Assembly (NCBI GenBank): GCA_015680685.1
Contig: MNCI01028365.1
Coordinates: 126,984-163,421 of the forward strand
From: Gnetum montanum
Lineage: Eukaryota; Streptophyta; Gnetopsida; Gnetales; Gnetaceae
DNA: 36,438 nt
Direction of reading: 5' to 3'
Below, piece by piece: positions 1 through 10,004 of the stretch (position 1 is the first letter of the stretch; every line of letters begins with the position of its first letter). The notes under the pieces are model-generated. The model saw nothing but the letters and a program-made list of their open reading frames with translations, did no database searches and was not told the DNA's origin. The position numbers and the translations under genes are program-made.

Positions 1-300
1 GATTTTGGTTTCGAAGTAAATCTCATCTCCCATGACATGTACAAGGCTTAGAACCTACCACCTCTCAAGCATAGCAACATCTATTTGGAATTGGCAGACT
101 AATCAATCACTGTTCCTTTGGGATTAGTGGAGGACATTGTAACCACAATTTGTGGGTGGTTCTATCTTGCTAATTTTCTAGTGATCACGGTTGAGAATTG
201 CAAGGGTGACTTCCCATCATTATGGGAAGAGCTTGGTTAAGCACTATTGATCATGAATGGACATAAGGGACCTCTCCTTAGAAATCTGCAAGAAGAATGA
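1..300 (+). pseudogene. Aspartic protease (retropepsin) remnant of element 1
   Basis: This is the processing protease of the gag-pol polyprotein. The first codons read D-F-G, at the position of the catalytic D-S/T-G triad, followed by xVNLIS, LELAD, ITVPLGLVEDIVTTICGW and LANFLVITV. The same string, diverged, recurs in elements 2 and 4, which fixes the identity by internal alignment. The ILG-like block (IIMGRAWLS in element 4) is broken here: near 218-235 the frame slips, giving GDFPSLWEELG. TAG interrupts the MYKA/NLPPLK segment. The N-terminal flank lies outside the window. Confidence 0.75.
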
Positions 301-628
301 ATTTGGAAGACTAGAGAAGAAGCATATTCCATGCATCGCATACAATGATAATAGGTGCAATTGCATATAAAAGATTTCGTCCATCCAAAGTCCATATATT
401 AAAGCATGTAATCAGTGTGCATAAGAAACAGATATTCAAATGTGTTTATACGTAGTAGCCACAAAACAAGAGGGCACCTAGTGGCTAACAGCTAACATAG
501 AAAGTAGCACATTATGCATAGAACCAATTGAGAGCCTAACATGTGCTTATGTTAAACGCATGAATGAACTTGAGCAAGCTCATCACCAACTCTCTGATGA
601 TGAAGATGATGATACCTTTTAGGGAGAG

Positions 629-1600
629 TTGGAAATCCCTGATAACTTCAAGCAAGAGCCCCTAGAGTTAAAAACTCTACCAACTAGCCTGGAGTATGCA
701 TTCTTAAATAATGGTAAGCTAGTCATAATCAATGCTAGACTTACTCTTGAAAAAAAAGAAAAGTTGTTGAAGGTGGTTAACAAATGGCCAATAGCCTTTG
801 CTTGGTCATATTCCAAGATGACTAGAATCAATCCAAGGATACGCCAGCATCACATTTATACCAACCCAACCATGAAGACAAGAAGGCAACTGTAAAGATA
901 GTTGAACACCAAATTGAAGTAGATCATCAAGGAGGAAATAGGGCAACTCCTCAAGGCTAGGTTTATCTATCCCATTATGGATAGTGAGTGGGTTAACCCA
1001 CTCGTAATTGTCCCAAAGAAAGGTGGCAAGTGGCAGGTCTGCATTGACTTCAAGCTGTTGGACATGGCAACATTTAAAGATCATTTTCCATTGTCATTTG
1101 TGGACCAAGTGTTGGACACTATCTTCGAGCATTACTATTATAGCTTCTTATATGGTTATAGTGGCTATAACCAAATCCAAATTGTGCCATAAGATTAGGC
1201 CAAGATAACATTCACAAGTCCTTAGGGAACTTTTGCATATTGTAAGATGCCATTCGATTTGTGCAATGCCCCTACAACATTTCAACGCCTAGTCCTTAAA
1301 ATCTTTCAGCAGCAAATTGGTAGTGATGTGGAAGTCTTCATGGATGACTTCTCCACCTATGGAGCTACATTTGAGTAAGCCTTAGACCACCTTGAGCAAG
1401 TATTGAAAAGATGTGTGGAAATAAATTTGTGGCTCAACTAGCAAAATAGTCATCTTCTTGAGATCTAGGAAAGCATTGTGTTGGGGCACCAAATTTCACA
1501 AGAAGGGATTGAGGTGGACCTAGAGAATATAAGGCATCCATGGAATAACACACCAACCAAAGATAGTTAAAGATGCCTGATCATTCCTTGGACATACTGG
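629..1600 (+). pseudogene. Reverse transcriptase domain of element 1
   Basis: This domain copies element RNA into DNA inside Gag particles. The pol linker near 660-890 (LELKTLPTSLEYAFL) is typical of Athila-type pol. The RT core follows: WVNPLVIVPKKGGKWQVCID near 980-1048, then the GYSGYNQI block near 1155, FAYCKMPFDLCNAPTTFQR near 1230-1290, and the catalytic segment VFMDDFS with the two Asp codons at 1343-1348. The thumb-side sequence VLGHQISQEGIEVD follows near 1478-1520. In-frame TAG and TAA stops and at least one frame change disrupt it. The catalytic residues are intact in the DNA, but the frame is closed. Confidence 0.88.
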
Positions 1601-1639
1601 CTACTATCGATGATTTATAGAGAATTTCTCTAAGATTGC

Positions 1640-2190
1640 AAAGCCATTGGTCAAGCTTACAAATAAAGATGCTCTATTCATCTAGAGCAATGAATGCCAA
1701 CATGCATTTCAACAATTAAAGGAAAAACTTGTAGAAACTCCAATTCTACAAGCACCAAACTAGTCCAAACCATTGCACGTAATGACAAATACATCTAATT
1801 ATCCTTTGGAAGCAGTGCTTACATAGTTGGACAATAAAAAATGTCCATATTACATCCACTACATGAGTTAAAGCTTGTAGGTGCATAACTAAATTACACC
1901 ACCATGGAGAAAGAATTAATCGTAGTGGTGTATGCTCTTGAAAAATTCAAGTACTATGTGCTTGGTTATAAAGTATTTGTGCACACAGGCCATAATGCCA
2001 TCTACTTCCTAATGAACAAGTCGACAGTGAGCCCCCGTATCAAATAGTGGCTCATGATCTTGCAGGAATTTGATCTCATGATGGTAGATCGAAAAAGAAC
2101 AAATAATGTGGTCCCTAACCACCTCTCTCAATTAAGATGGGATAATAAAGAGGAGGAGAGCCCACTCTTTGATCAATTTCCAAACAAACT
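1640..2190 (+). pseudogene. RNase H domain of element 1
   Basis: This domain degrades the RNA strand of the RNA-DNA hybrid during reverse transcription. Recognisable pieces are a degenerate first block near 1775-1850, the YTTMEKELIVVVYALEKF helix near 1893-1950, YYVLGYKVFVHTGHNAIYFL near 1952-2012 (H-T-G-H where gypsy families usually have TDH), and the QEFDLMMVDRKRTNNVVPNH end near 2060-2120. Stops occur, for example TAG near 2045. The usual catalytic Asp of TDH reads as Gly here, consistent with decay. Confidence 0.8.
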
Positions 2191-2299
2191 CCTCTTTACA
2201 GGAGCACTAAATGACCAATTGCCCACAGAAACAACATGGTACAATGGCATCCTCACCTATCTTCTCACTTAGAAGATGCCACAAGATCTTGACTTTAGA

Positions 2300-3480
2300 A
2301 AGAACCAACAATTTTTTCATCGGGCTAAATACTTCATGAAAATCAATGGACACCTCTACAAGGTGTGCATCGATGGCCTGATTCATTAGTATGTCACTAA
2401 TGAAGATCAACTGCGTTTTCTCTAGGATACTCATGAAAGGCCTTACAAAGGCCACTATGTAGGAAAATGCACGACCATAAAAATCCTGATGGTATGATAC
2501 TATTGGCCTACAATCTTCAAGGATGCCCACTAGTTTGTTTGATCTTGTGAATGTTGTCAATGAGATGGTGGGATGACATGCGAATGGAGAATCCTCAACA
2601 GTGGATTCAACCACTAGAGCCTTTTGATATATGGGGCATTGACTTCATGTGTTCCATCACACCCATGTCCAATGGAAAGGGGTATATCATTGTAGCAATC
2701 GAATCCTACACAAAATGGGTAGAAGCAGCAGCTATTACTACCTATACATCATCTATTACTACTAGATTTGTATAACAAAATGTTGTAAATAGGTTTGGGA
2801 TGCCATGTGCACTAATTTTTGACAATGGAACTCATTTCACATGTCCCTCTTTTAGAAAGTTGATGCAATGCTTAGGGGTTGAACATAAATTAACAACACC
2901 TTATCAACCCCAAGCCAACAATCAAGCAAAGGTAACTAACAAGGAGATCACAAAAATCCTAACAAGGACCATAAGCAAATATAGGAAAGATTGGAGTACA
3001 CAATGCGCTCTAGGCCTACCAATCAACATGGAAACTTCCTATTGGCTATTCTTCCTACAAGATAGTGTATGGAAAGCTTCCAACACTTTCCATTTAATTT
3101 GAGCTTTGTACACTCTCAACAGCCTATGATCTGAATCTTGACCTAAGTCTAGCATAGCAAGAAAGACTGATCAACCTCAATGTGCTACATGAAAATCAAT
3201 TGGTGGTCCTATCTTTGAATGAGGTGCACAAGGCATTCAACAAGCAACATCATGACCTTAGAATATGGAAAGTAAAACTTTAACTAGGAGATAAGGTTCT
3301 CTATTAGAATCCCACACATGTACCCCAGAAGACCAAATTCCAAACATTGTGGGAGGGACCTTATATAATTAATCAAACCTTTCCCTTTGGGGCCATGTTA
3401 ATTTACAAACCTAAGAACCCAAATAAAAAGTAATTGATCAATGTCCAACAAATGAAACCTTTCCTAGAACCAATACAGGC
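2300..3480 (+). pseudogene. Integrase of element 1
   Basis: Integrase inserts the cDNA into the host genome. A degenerate zinc-binding N-terminus runs from about 2425 to 2555 (THE.P.KGHYVGKCTTIKIL, then SCECCQ). The catalytic core starts at FDIWGIDFM near 2620-2645 with the first Asp, continues with FDNGTHF near 2815-2837 for the second Asp, and has NKEITKIL near 2938-2960 for the Glu of the DDE triad. YQPQANNQAKV precedes the Glu. A C-terminal region follows near 3280-3450 (GDKVLY, LWEGPYII, FPFGAML), matching the Athila-type GPY module. Stops and short indels break it into several open pieces of at most about 100 codons. Confidence 0.88.
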
Positions 3481-3547
3481 TAGTGCAACTACCACCTCAA
3501 TGGATGGACAACCGCGTTCAATTTTTCAGATCTCCTCCTTCCAACTT

Positions 3548-3560
3548 AGTCGTGGGGGAG
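3548..3560 (+). promoter_or_regulatory. Polypurine-tract-like motif at the end of pol
   Basis: AGTCGTGGGGGAG lies just after the integrase C-terminus. It closely resembles the true 3' polypurine tracts of this family (for example TCATGGGGGTA before the element 2 LTR). The same motif stands at the matching place in elements 2 and 4, so it is inherited. A role as an internal plus-strand primer is inferred only. Confidence 0.45.
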
Positions 3561-5100
3561 ATGGCCATTTGTGCTAACAATCCATATGGCTTCTCAATTT
3601 TCCTACTTTTTTTTTCCACATTTTTGATTTTATATGTTATTTATTTTATTTTACAAATTTTTTATTTTCAAGATTTTTTCCTTTTACACCATTTTTAGTA
3701 TATTTGAACCTTTCTTGATTATTTTACACTTTCTTATATATTTTGCTTTGTTTTATTTTTTTTGAGTATGAATTTTCATATTTTTACTAATAAAGTGCTT
3801 TATTACACAGGACACAATGCCACTATAGCTATTTACTGATGATGGTTTATGCTTAATGTTGTGATTGTCAATGTCTGGTTTCTATTTTTGAATTCTAATG
3901 TCTGATGACTATGACATGGTTTATTTTTCATGGAATTGGTAATGAGTCTATGTCATCCACCCATCCAATAAACTCTATGGTTTTCCTTGTTCTGGGAATT
4001 TGAGGTCCCTTCCATTAAAGAAACTTTTAATCAATTGGTGACCTTGGTAGTTCTAGAATTGGGAAGGATTCAAAGATTTGTAGAGGGTGTGACTTCAAGG
4101 GGACTGAATACTCTTTGTACTCTTCTGCTTACTTGAGTGCTTGGGTGTTTTTCATGAACTTCTTACTATTCCATTCCAACCACCAATAGGAAGTCAAATA
4201 AAGTATTTGCATGGTGTGGTTCACATCCAAAAATTTTTAAAAAAGAAGAAAAAAGCAAAAAAAAACATGATGAAAATAAAAAAACATACCCTTTAGACAA
4301 ATAAATGGGTAACAAGCACTAGTTATGAAACTTAAAAGACATTTTACCCATGCTTGAAGGTCCCCTCTAACTAAGGCCCTCTTTCTCTCTCACTTCCTAC
4401 TTCTCTTTTCTTCTCTTTATGGAATGGTGGTTTTTTTGTGAGAGCACTCTTATGTATTAAGTGGATAGATTGGTCTTGAAGTGGTGATGTGAAGTCACTA
4501 ATAGAGGCTGATTTTGGTCTAAACTAAGGATGGATCTTCTTAGGTCATTTTAAACACATATTCTATAAGGGACTTCTTACAACCTCAATTTGGGATTCCA
4601 TTCCACTTTCTTAGTCATCCATCTATGCTACCATAACTCACCTCACTATTGGTTTCTATGTTATGTTTGATGTCTTAGTTTGATGTGTTGGAATTCTTGG
4701 ATAGATTCTTTTTAGTTGGTCCTTAAATTTTCATGACCATTAATCAACTGTGGTGCCCACGAACTCCTCAATTGAGGTTATGCAAAGGAAAAAAGGGCAT
4801 GAGCATGCTATTGGGAGGACCCACTTGCATATCTCTTGGTTGGTTAGTTAAGTCCCTTACCTTAGACATTACTACAATCCTATCTTTCACATATTCCATT
4901 ATGCAAACCATTGTGTACTCCTTGAACTCTTATTCTCCATCCTCTTTCTCCATTTTTCTTAATTTTCTCAATGTTTGGGACTTCAACATCCTCTTCTTAC
5001 ATTTTCATCATGTTCATAGCTGTTTGGGCTTCCATTTAACCCTAATTTCATTCAAAATCTCTTTGTAATTTTCAAGTTTTGACTCAGACAACAATGGTCA
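3561..5100 (+). other. Conserved non-coding spacer between pol and the third ORF
   Basis: No convincing coding region is visible. The stretch starts with a T-rich tract (about 3590-3780), followed by AATAAAGTGC near 3789. A block around 4085-4125 (GTGTGACTTCAAGG) and another around 4775-4830 (GGGCATGAGC, GGGAGGACCCACTTG) have clear counterparts in elements 2, 3 and 4. The short open frame at 4733-5068 has no family motif and I do not call it. The spacer may be the 3' end of a gag-pol transcript plus the upstream region of the third ORF. Confidence 0.6.
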
Positions 5101-5183
5101 ATAGCTACGTCAACTAGGCCCCATTGATGTAGCTGACCACATCAATAAGGCCCCATCGACACAATGCAAAAATAGTATAAATA
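5101..5183 (+). promoter_or_regulatory. Candidate internal promoter of the third ORF, similar to the LTR U3
   Basis: GTCAACTAGGCCCCATTGAT and a nearby variant with AAGGCCCCATCGACAC precede TATAAATA at 5176-5183. The LTR of the same element carries the same type of units (CGACTAGGCCCTATTGATG) upstream of TATAAATA at 8833-8840. So an LTR-promoter-like cassette stands inside the element, upstream of the third ORF. A start about 30 bases after the TATA box would give a first exon of roughly 120 nt ending at the donor at 5329. Promoter activity is inferred. Confidence 0.5.
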
Positions 5184-5328
5184 GCATCAAACCCTTTGAA
5201 TTTTTTACATTTGGTCCATAACACCTAAGGAGTTTTTGCAATTTTTAGAGCCCAAAACCTTCCCAAGCTTATAACTCTCGCATCGTTTATCTGAATCACT
5301 CTGTTCTTCAATCCTACAATTACCGAAG

Positions 5329-5620
5329 GTAAGCTCTTAATCGTGGGGGTAGCAAACCTCAAGGTTTTGATGATACTTTTTTAAAAATTTTCCAAACTCC
5401 CCAAAGGGTTAAGATATAAGATGCTATTAAATCATTAATTTTTTAGAATTTAACCCTTCCAACAACTTTGGTAAACCAAAAATTAAATTAATAATTAAAT
5501 ACTTAACTTATCCAGCCATAATCACAAATTAGCCAAGTGTAACCTTCCTATGAGACAAGGTATTCTAGTCATTCTGAGTTACATAATATTTGCTAATCTA
5601 TTGTTATGTTGTGATTATAG
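5329..5620 (+). other. Candidate intron in the leader of the third ORF
   Basis: A consensus donor (CGAAG|GTAAGC) at 5329 and an acceptor (TGTGATTATAG) ending at 5620 bracket 292 bases, with the ORF's ATG directly after the acceptor. Elements 2 and 3 have the same acceptor immediately before their ATG and a donor AAGG(G)TAA upstream. Conservation of both ends in three diverged copies supports splicing. Confidence 0.5.
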
Positions 5621-8466
5621 ATGGCACCAAGACCAAAGAGACCATAGGAGGAAGGACCATTGCAACCACAAGATAAATGACCTAGAGGGGGAAGAGGCCA
5701 ATAAGAACATGGCCATGAGTAGGCTGAGGCAACCCACATAATGGGACCTCTCAAAGATGAGGCCGAGGTGGAATCTATCCAACAGATTCCCAAAGAGGAA
5801 GCTACATTTGAACACTCACAGCAAGGTGAAGCACCAGGTCCTATACCCAAACTAGAAGTCACACTCACATAGGCTTGCCTCAACATAATTGGAAACTGTG
5901 AGGTCCAATGGTCAGTTTTGTAGCAGTTGAACTTTTTGCCATTCCTTGAATAGGCTCCATAAGATGTTAGAGCTCAACTGCAAGCCTCTCCCATGTGGCC
6001 AATCCTCACTTCAAGTGGGGAGTGGTACATGGGAGAAACATATCTCTTCTAGAACAATAGAAAAGTAGGAGCCACTATGAAAATCAAGGACATCCAAGTG
6101 TTCTATTCAATAGAAGTCATTGCATAGGTCCTTCAGTTGCTTGATATAGGAACACAGTTGGCAAAGCTATCCACACAAGTTGATCCTAGAGCAAAGAAGG
6201 AGTGGACTTAGCAGTGTTATGGGGTTGGTCGGAAGGAGTTTGGTGCACTCACACTAGCAGAGCAAGTCTATTTTAAGATAGTAGCCTACCACCTCAATCC
6301 AACGATAAGGCCCTATAGGTGATAACCTTCTCCACTCAAGCATGTGGTACTCTAAGTAGGAAACTTCTAGCAAACCTTCCACAGCTAATCTATCTAAAGA
6401 TAGAGAAGCGCTTCAAAGAGAATGAACGTGGAAGAAAAACCCTACTCTTTCCCTACTTGTTCAGAAGATTATGCAAAAGGGTAGAGATAGTCTGCTACAT
6501 AAATGATATACTCAGGCATGCTCATAATGCTTCATGGGCCAAGATGATCAAGAATAAGACACTTACCATGACCATAGAAGAGGAGTAGCAGTGACCACCT
6601 CCACCACCTACTCACAAGAAAATGCTAGAGGCCTACACTGCTATTGAATGCATGCGAAAAATTTAAGAGAAACTCTTGCAATAACGGGAACAACAAGTAG
6701 GAACTAGTGGTGGAGACCCATTTGTGTACAAACCAATCATGAGTTACCTTAGAGAAGTGGTTCATACAATTAGCCAGATGGAGGGAGGTGGATCAATGAT
6801 ATCTGCCCAACAAACACAATTACTTGCAAGGTCAAATCCAAGTACCCAAGATATGATGATGTCTCTTTCTTAGAATCATCTATTCCTAGAAATCTCTAGA
6901 ATGTTGCTTCTTTTTCAGTGTGCTTAGAGGAGGGTAAGGAGGTAACCATATTGGTGATGCTGCACTAGGGGTAAGAGATAATTGCAAAGATCATTGCTGA
7001 TCAAGTTGCTGAGGCATTAAATGCACATGTGGTCCCTGAACTAGATGTTTCTACACTAAGAGATGTGTAGATGTTTGCAAGGACAATCAGCAAAAAATTA
7101 AGTGTAGCATACCATGAAGAACTATTAGACTAACTGGTGGGAACTAGGTAATCAATTTCAAATATCTTTGATTTTTTAGATACCATCACTGCAACCCAGT
7201 TAGAGCTGGGTTGGAGACAAAGGGCAAGTGCCTCATCTTAGAAGGGAAACTTGAAATAGCTCAAGCACACAATCAACACTTGGCCACAAAAGTTGCCAAA
7301 TTTTTTGCCCAAATTTTTGATCCTACTCTTTTCAACCCTACATTGACACAAGACGAAGATTTTCAGCAGCTTCAAGAATAGCTAAAGCAGGTTGAGGAAG
7401 AAATGGTAATTGTAGCTAGAAGCTAAAACTCATTCAATATGGAGGGATTTGATGTAAACATGCCAAGAAAGTGAGACCTTGATCGCAGAGAACCATCACC
7501 TATGAAATGTTGATGTGCAAAAACAACAACTAGAAAAATTTATCCATCAACAGTAGAAGCAGCTTGCCAAAGCAAATGCCAAATTAAGGAGATTAGTAGT
7601 AGAGAATCATAATCTCTCCATGGAGGAGGTACACGCCTTATGCTAGAAATCAGCCATTGAGATTACTGCTTGGAAAAATGAGGCTCTAAAATTTGAAAAA
7701 GTTAAAAATCATTATAAATATCAAGTTGGCCTATAAAAGAGGTGAATGAAAATTATATCCAACTGGCAAAAGCAAAGGTTAATGAAGCCCTCCAACAACT
7801 CCAGCAAGGTAGAGAATGTGGAAACCCATCGTTGATGGGATTGATGCCTACAATAAGGTGAAAATATACACAAAGAAGTTGCAGATCGAAGAAATGGTGG
7901 AGTACATGAAGCTATCTAATCTTTGCTATGCAAACCTTGCAATGCTGACTATTGGATGGTTGTGATCTATGCTTGAGAAGTAGGTGGCCAGCTCATACCT
8001 ATTGTACAAGGCTAAGTTCAAGAATCATAAAGATACTAAGCAAAAGCTTGTGGTGGAAAATGCTAAACTCGATGTTCTCAAGGAAAAATTCATCGACCAA
8101 AGATTAGTTGCCAAAAACCTGGTCAAAAGAATGAATGACTACTAGGCACTGCAAGACATAATCTGAGCATTTGACATCAAGCAAAAATAATCTGTGACCT
8201 AGTTTGTCAACGTAAAGGAGTTGTTTCCAATATTACCTTGTCCTTGGGATCTTCCAATTCTAGCCCATATTGGTGAAGCTACATGGACTATGAATGATCG
8301 TAAGAGTAAAGAAGAGAAAATGAAAGGATTACTAGATCCTTTTAGCCTTTCACCAAAAGTTGCAGTAGTAGTAGGATAACCACAACCACCTCAGCTACTA
8401 GCTATGCCTATAGTTGGAGAAGGTTTTTCAGAGCCTCAAGCGCCTCCACTTCCGAGGACCGTGTGA
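5621..8466 (+). pseudogene. Third ORF, downstream of pol: N-terminal domain plus coiled-coil-like protein (decayed)
   Basis: This lies where Athila elements carry an env-like ORF. The ATG directly follows the candidate acceptor, and the product would be about 950 residues. The basic start (MAPRPKRP, PRGGRG) leads to a domain with QLQASPMWP near 5970, EWYMGETY near 6020, LAEQVYFKIVAYH near 6258, and GRKTLLFPYLFRRLC near 6430-6475. From memory this domain resembles one found in plant retroelement proteins and labelled putative plant transposon protein; I could not check it. A Gln/Glu/Lys-rich helical region follows, with LSNLCYANLAMLTIGWL near 7910, then LFPILPCPW near 8222 and a Pro-rich end. 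Many stops are TAG at likely Gln codons. No signal peptide is apparent. The function is unknown. Confidence 0.72.
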
Positions 8467-8680
8467 TCTTCTCTTTTGTCTTCATGTCATCAAAGGATGT
8501 GTTTGCCTAATTTTTGTACCATGCTCAATTTTGTAATGTGGTTGGTCTGTACACTGGGCACTCAATTTTGTTTTGTCTATTTTTTCTTGTTTTGTTATGT
8601 CGAAAGCCAATCAATAATCCCATACCTTTCCAATTTTGTAAAAGAACTTAAGGATGAGTCTTCATTCACTTGTGGGGGTA
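8467..8680 (+). other. 3' untranslated stretch and 3' polypurine tract of element 1
   Basis: This non-coding stretch includes CAATAATCCCATACC, shared with elements 3 and 4 at the same distance from the LTR. It ends in TGTGGGGGTA (8671-8680) directly before the LTR's TGATGA. The position marks it as the plus-strand primer. Confidence 0.75.
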
Positions 8681-9618
8681 TGATGAGATATGGTTTGTTG
8701 TGTCGACATGACCCCATCGACTAGGCCCTATTGATGTAGTCTATTATGTCAACGCGACCCTATTGACTAGGCCCAATCGATGCAATCTATTGCATCGACA
8801 TGGCCCCATCAATGTAGGGATCTATCATGGCCTATAAATACATGTTCACTAGCCATATTTATGGCATTAGATTGAGAATAGTAGCTAAACTCTTGGAATT
8901 TGTTCATTTGAAACTTAGAATATTTTTCCTGAGTACCCACAGCAGGAGTCCTTGAGTGTACGAATCTTTATTTGAGCATTGTCATACTTGAGCATGATAG
9001 TGTGTGTGGCAATAAAGATGAGCTTCTTGATAAACCTTGTAGCATTCTAGATAGTTGAAATATTTATTCATGCATTCAATGTTTTCAATTATTTATTCAA
9101 TGTTTTCTAGTAATTAAGCTAATGAGTTAATTAAGCGAGATAAGCTAGATAGATTAATTACATAAGTACAATCGCTTCGAACTTAACATGTATTTGCTTG
9201 GTAATCCCAACAGCGTTATTGCTTGGTACACCCAGTAGCATAGCTCTTGGTAACCCAGTAGTAGATATGTGAGTTTAGGATGTGTACAAAAAGTGGGGTT
9301 GGATGCTTATGTTAGGACCAGTTAGAGATCAGTTAGTTAGTTAATTTAGATTAGTCATTAAATTGCTTTATCTCTCTCTTCAAAGCACCAAAGAACATAA
9401 AATATAAAATGATAAAAATCATATGCCTCGATTTCACTTAACCATGACTTTGTACTTCATAAGTGTAATCAGGAAGACAATGAATGACCTTAGGGCAAGG
9501 TTCACTGCCTAGAAGACTAGTGGACCAGAAACTATAAAGTCCACAGAATTCAATCGAATCACGCATGAATGCTTTGTGATTCGTATAGTTGGGTGTAGGG
9601 GTACCTCATCGCTCATCA
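8681..9618 (+). repeat. 3' LTR of element 1
   Basis: It begins TGATGAGATA after the polypurine tract and ends GCTCATCA, 938 bases. Its U3 has a degenerate tandem array (about 8700-8822) of CGAC..GGCCC..TCGATG units. TATAAATA is at 8833-8840 and AATAAA at 9011-9016. The U5 part carries repeats of TTGGTAAYCCMRYAG (near 9196, 9231 and 9247), also present in the LTRs of elements 2-5. No primer-binding site follows, so this is a downstream LTR. Confidence 0.85.
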
Positions 9619-9963
9619 AGCTCCAACCTATTGATTTATGGAATAGAAAATATTTAAACCCAGCCACTTTCATGTTGACCACTCTCTCACCTGATGATGT
9701 TGACAATTACATCCCTAATGTCACTTAACTACTTAAACTTTCTCTACTTTTCTACCACCTACTATTACTATTAATGTACTTGCCATATCAATGGCAATCG
9801 CCTTTGTCTGTTAAGTTTAGAATTTTCTACTTAAGCTACATCAATGACCTTTTGTATTCTTTAGGATTAATATATTTATCTTTCTAAGGACTTTTAGTTC
9901 ATTTTTATGACTTTCCATTTGGAATAAAACATGCTTTTTAAGTGTTTTCTCAAAAAAAAAAAA
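9619..9963 (+). pseudogene. Retroposed cDNA tail: end of an unknown ORF, 3' UTR and genomic poly(A)
   Basis: Directly after the LTR, a clean frame of 33 codons (9627-9728) ends in TAA. It contains the segments PIDLWNRKYLNP and SPDDVDNYIPNV. Then come about 220 bases without coding sense, AATAAA at 9923-9928, and a run of 12 A at 9952-9963, 24 bases later. That arrangement is what a reverse-transcribed mRNA leaves. The parent gene is not recognised. It could instead be the 3' end of a LINE. The 5' part was cut off by the insertion of element 1 or lost earlier. Confidence 0.5.
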
Positions 9964-10004
9964 GTGGCAATTAATAGTAAGTTCAATGAAGAATTTACAC
10001 CAGA

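Larger units (their letters stand above)
1..9618 (+). mobile_element. Element 1: 5'-truncated Athila/Tat-like Ty3/Gypsy retrotransposon
   Basis: The window opens inside the protease and continues through RT, RNase H, integrase, a long spacer, a third ORF, a polypurine tract and a 3' LTR. The domain order is that of Ty3/Gypsy. The integrase C-terminus has the GPY-type motif of the Athila/Tat branch and no chromodomain follows. The right end is a 3' LTR, because no primer-binding site follows its TCATCA terminus. The five bases after it, agctc, would be one target duplication, but the left copy lies outside the window. Every reading frame has stops and frameshifts, so this is an old copy. It is the only element in the window that keeps RT and integrase. 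Confidence 0.9.

Noticed and set aside
5621-8466. Calling the third ORF an envelope gene
   Set aside because: The position suits it, but no signal peptide or clear membrane anchor is visible and the middle is coiled-coil-like. The short hydrophobic stretch near 7910 is too weak on its own.
5621-8466. TAG read as an amino acid (recoding)
   Set aside because: TAA, TGA and frameshifts also occur, and methylation decay explains the TAG excess without recoding.
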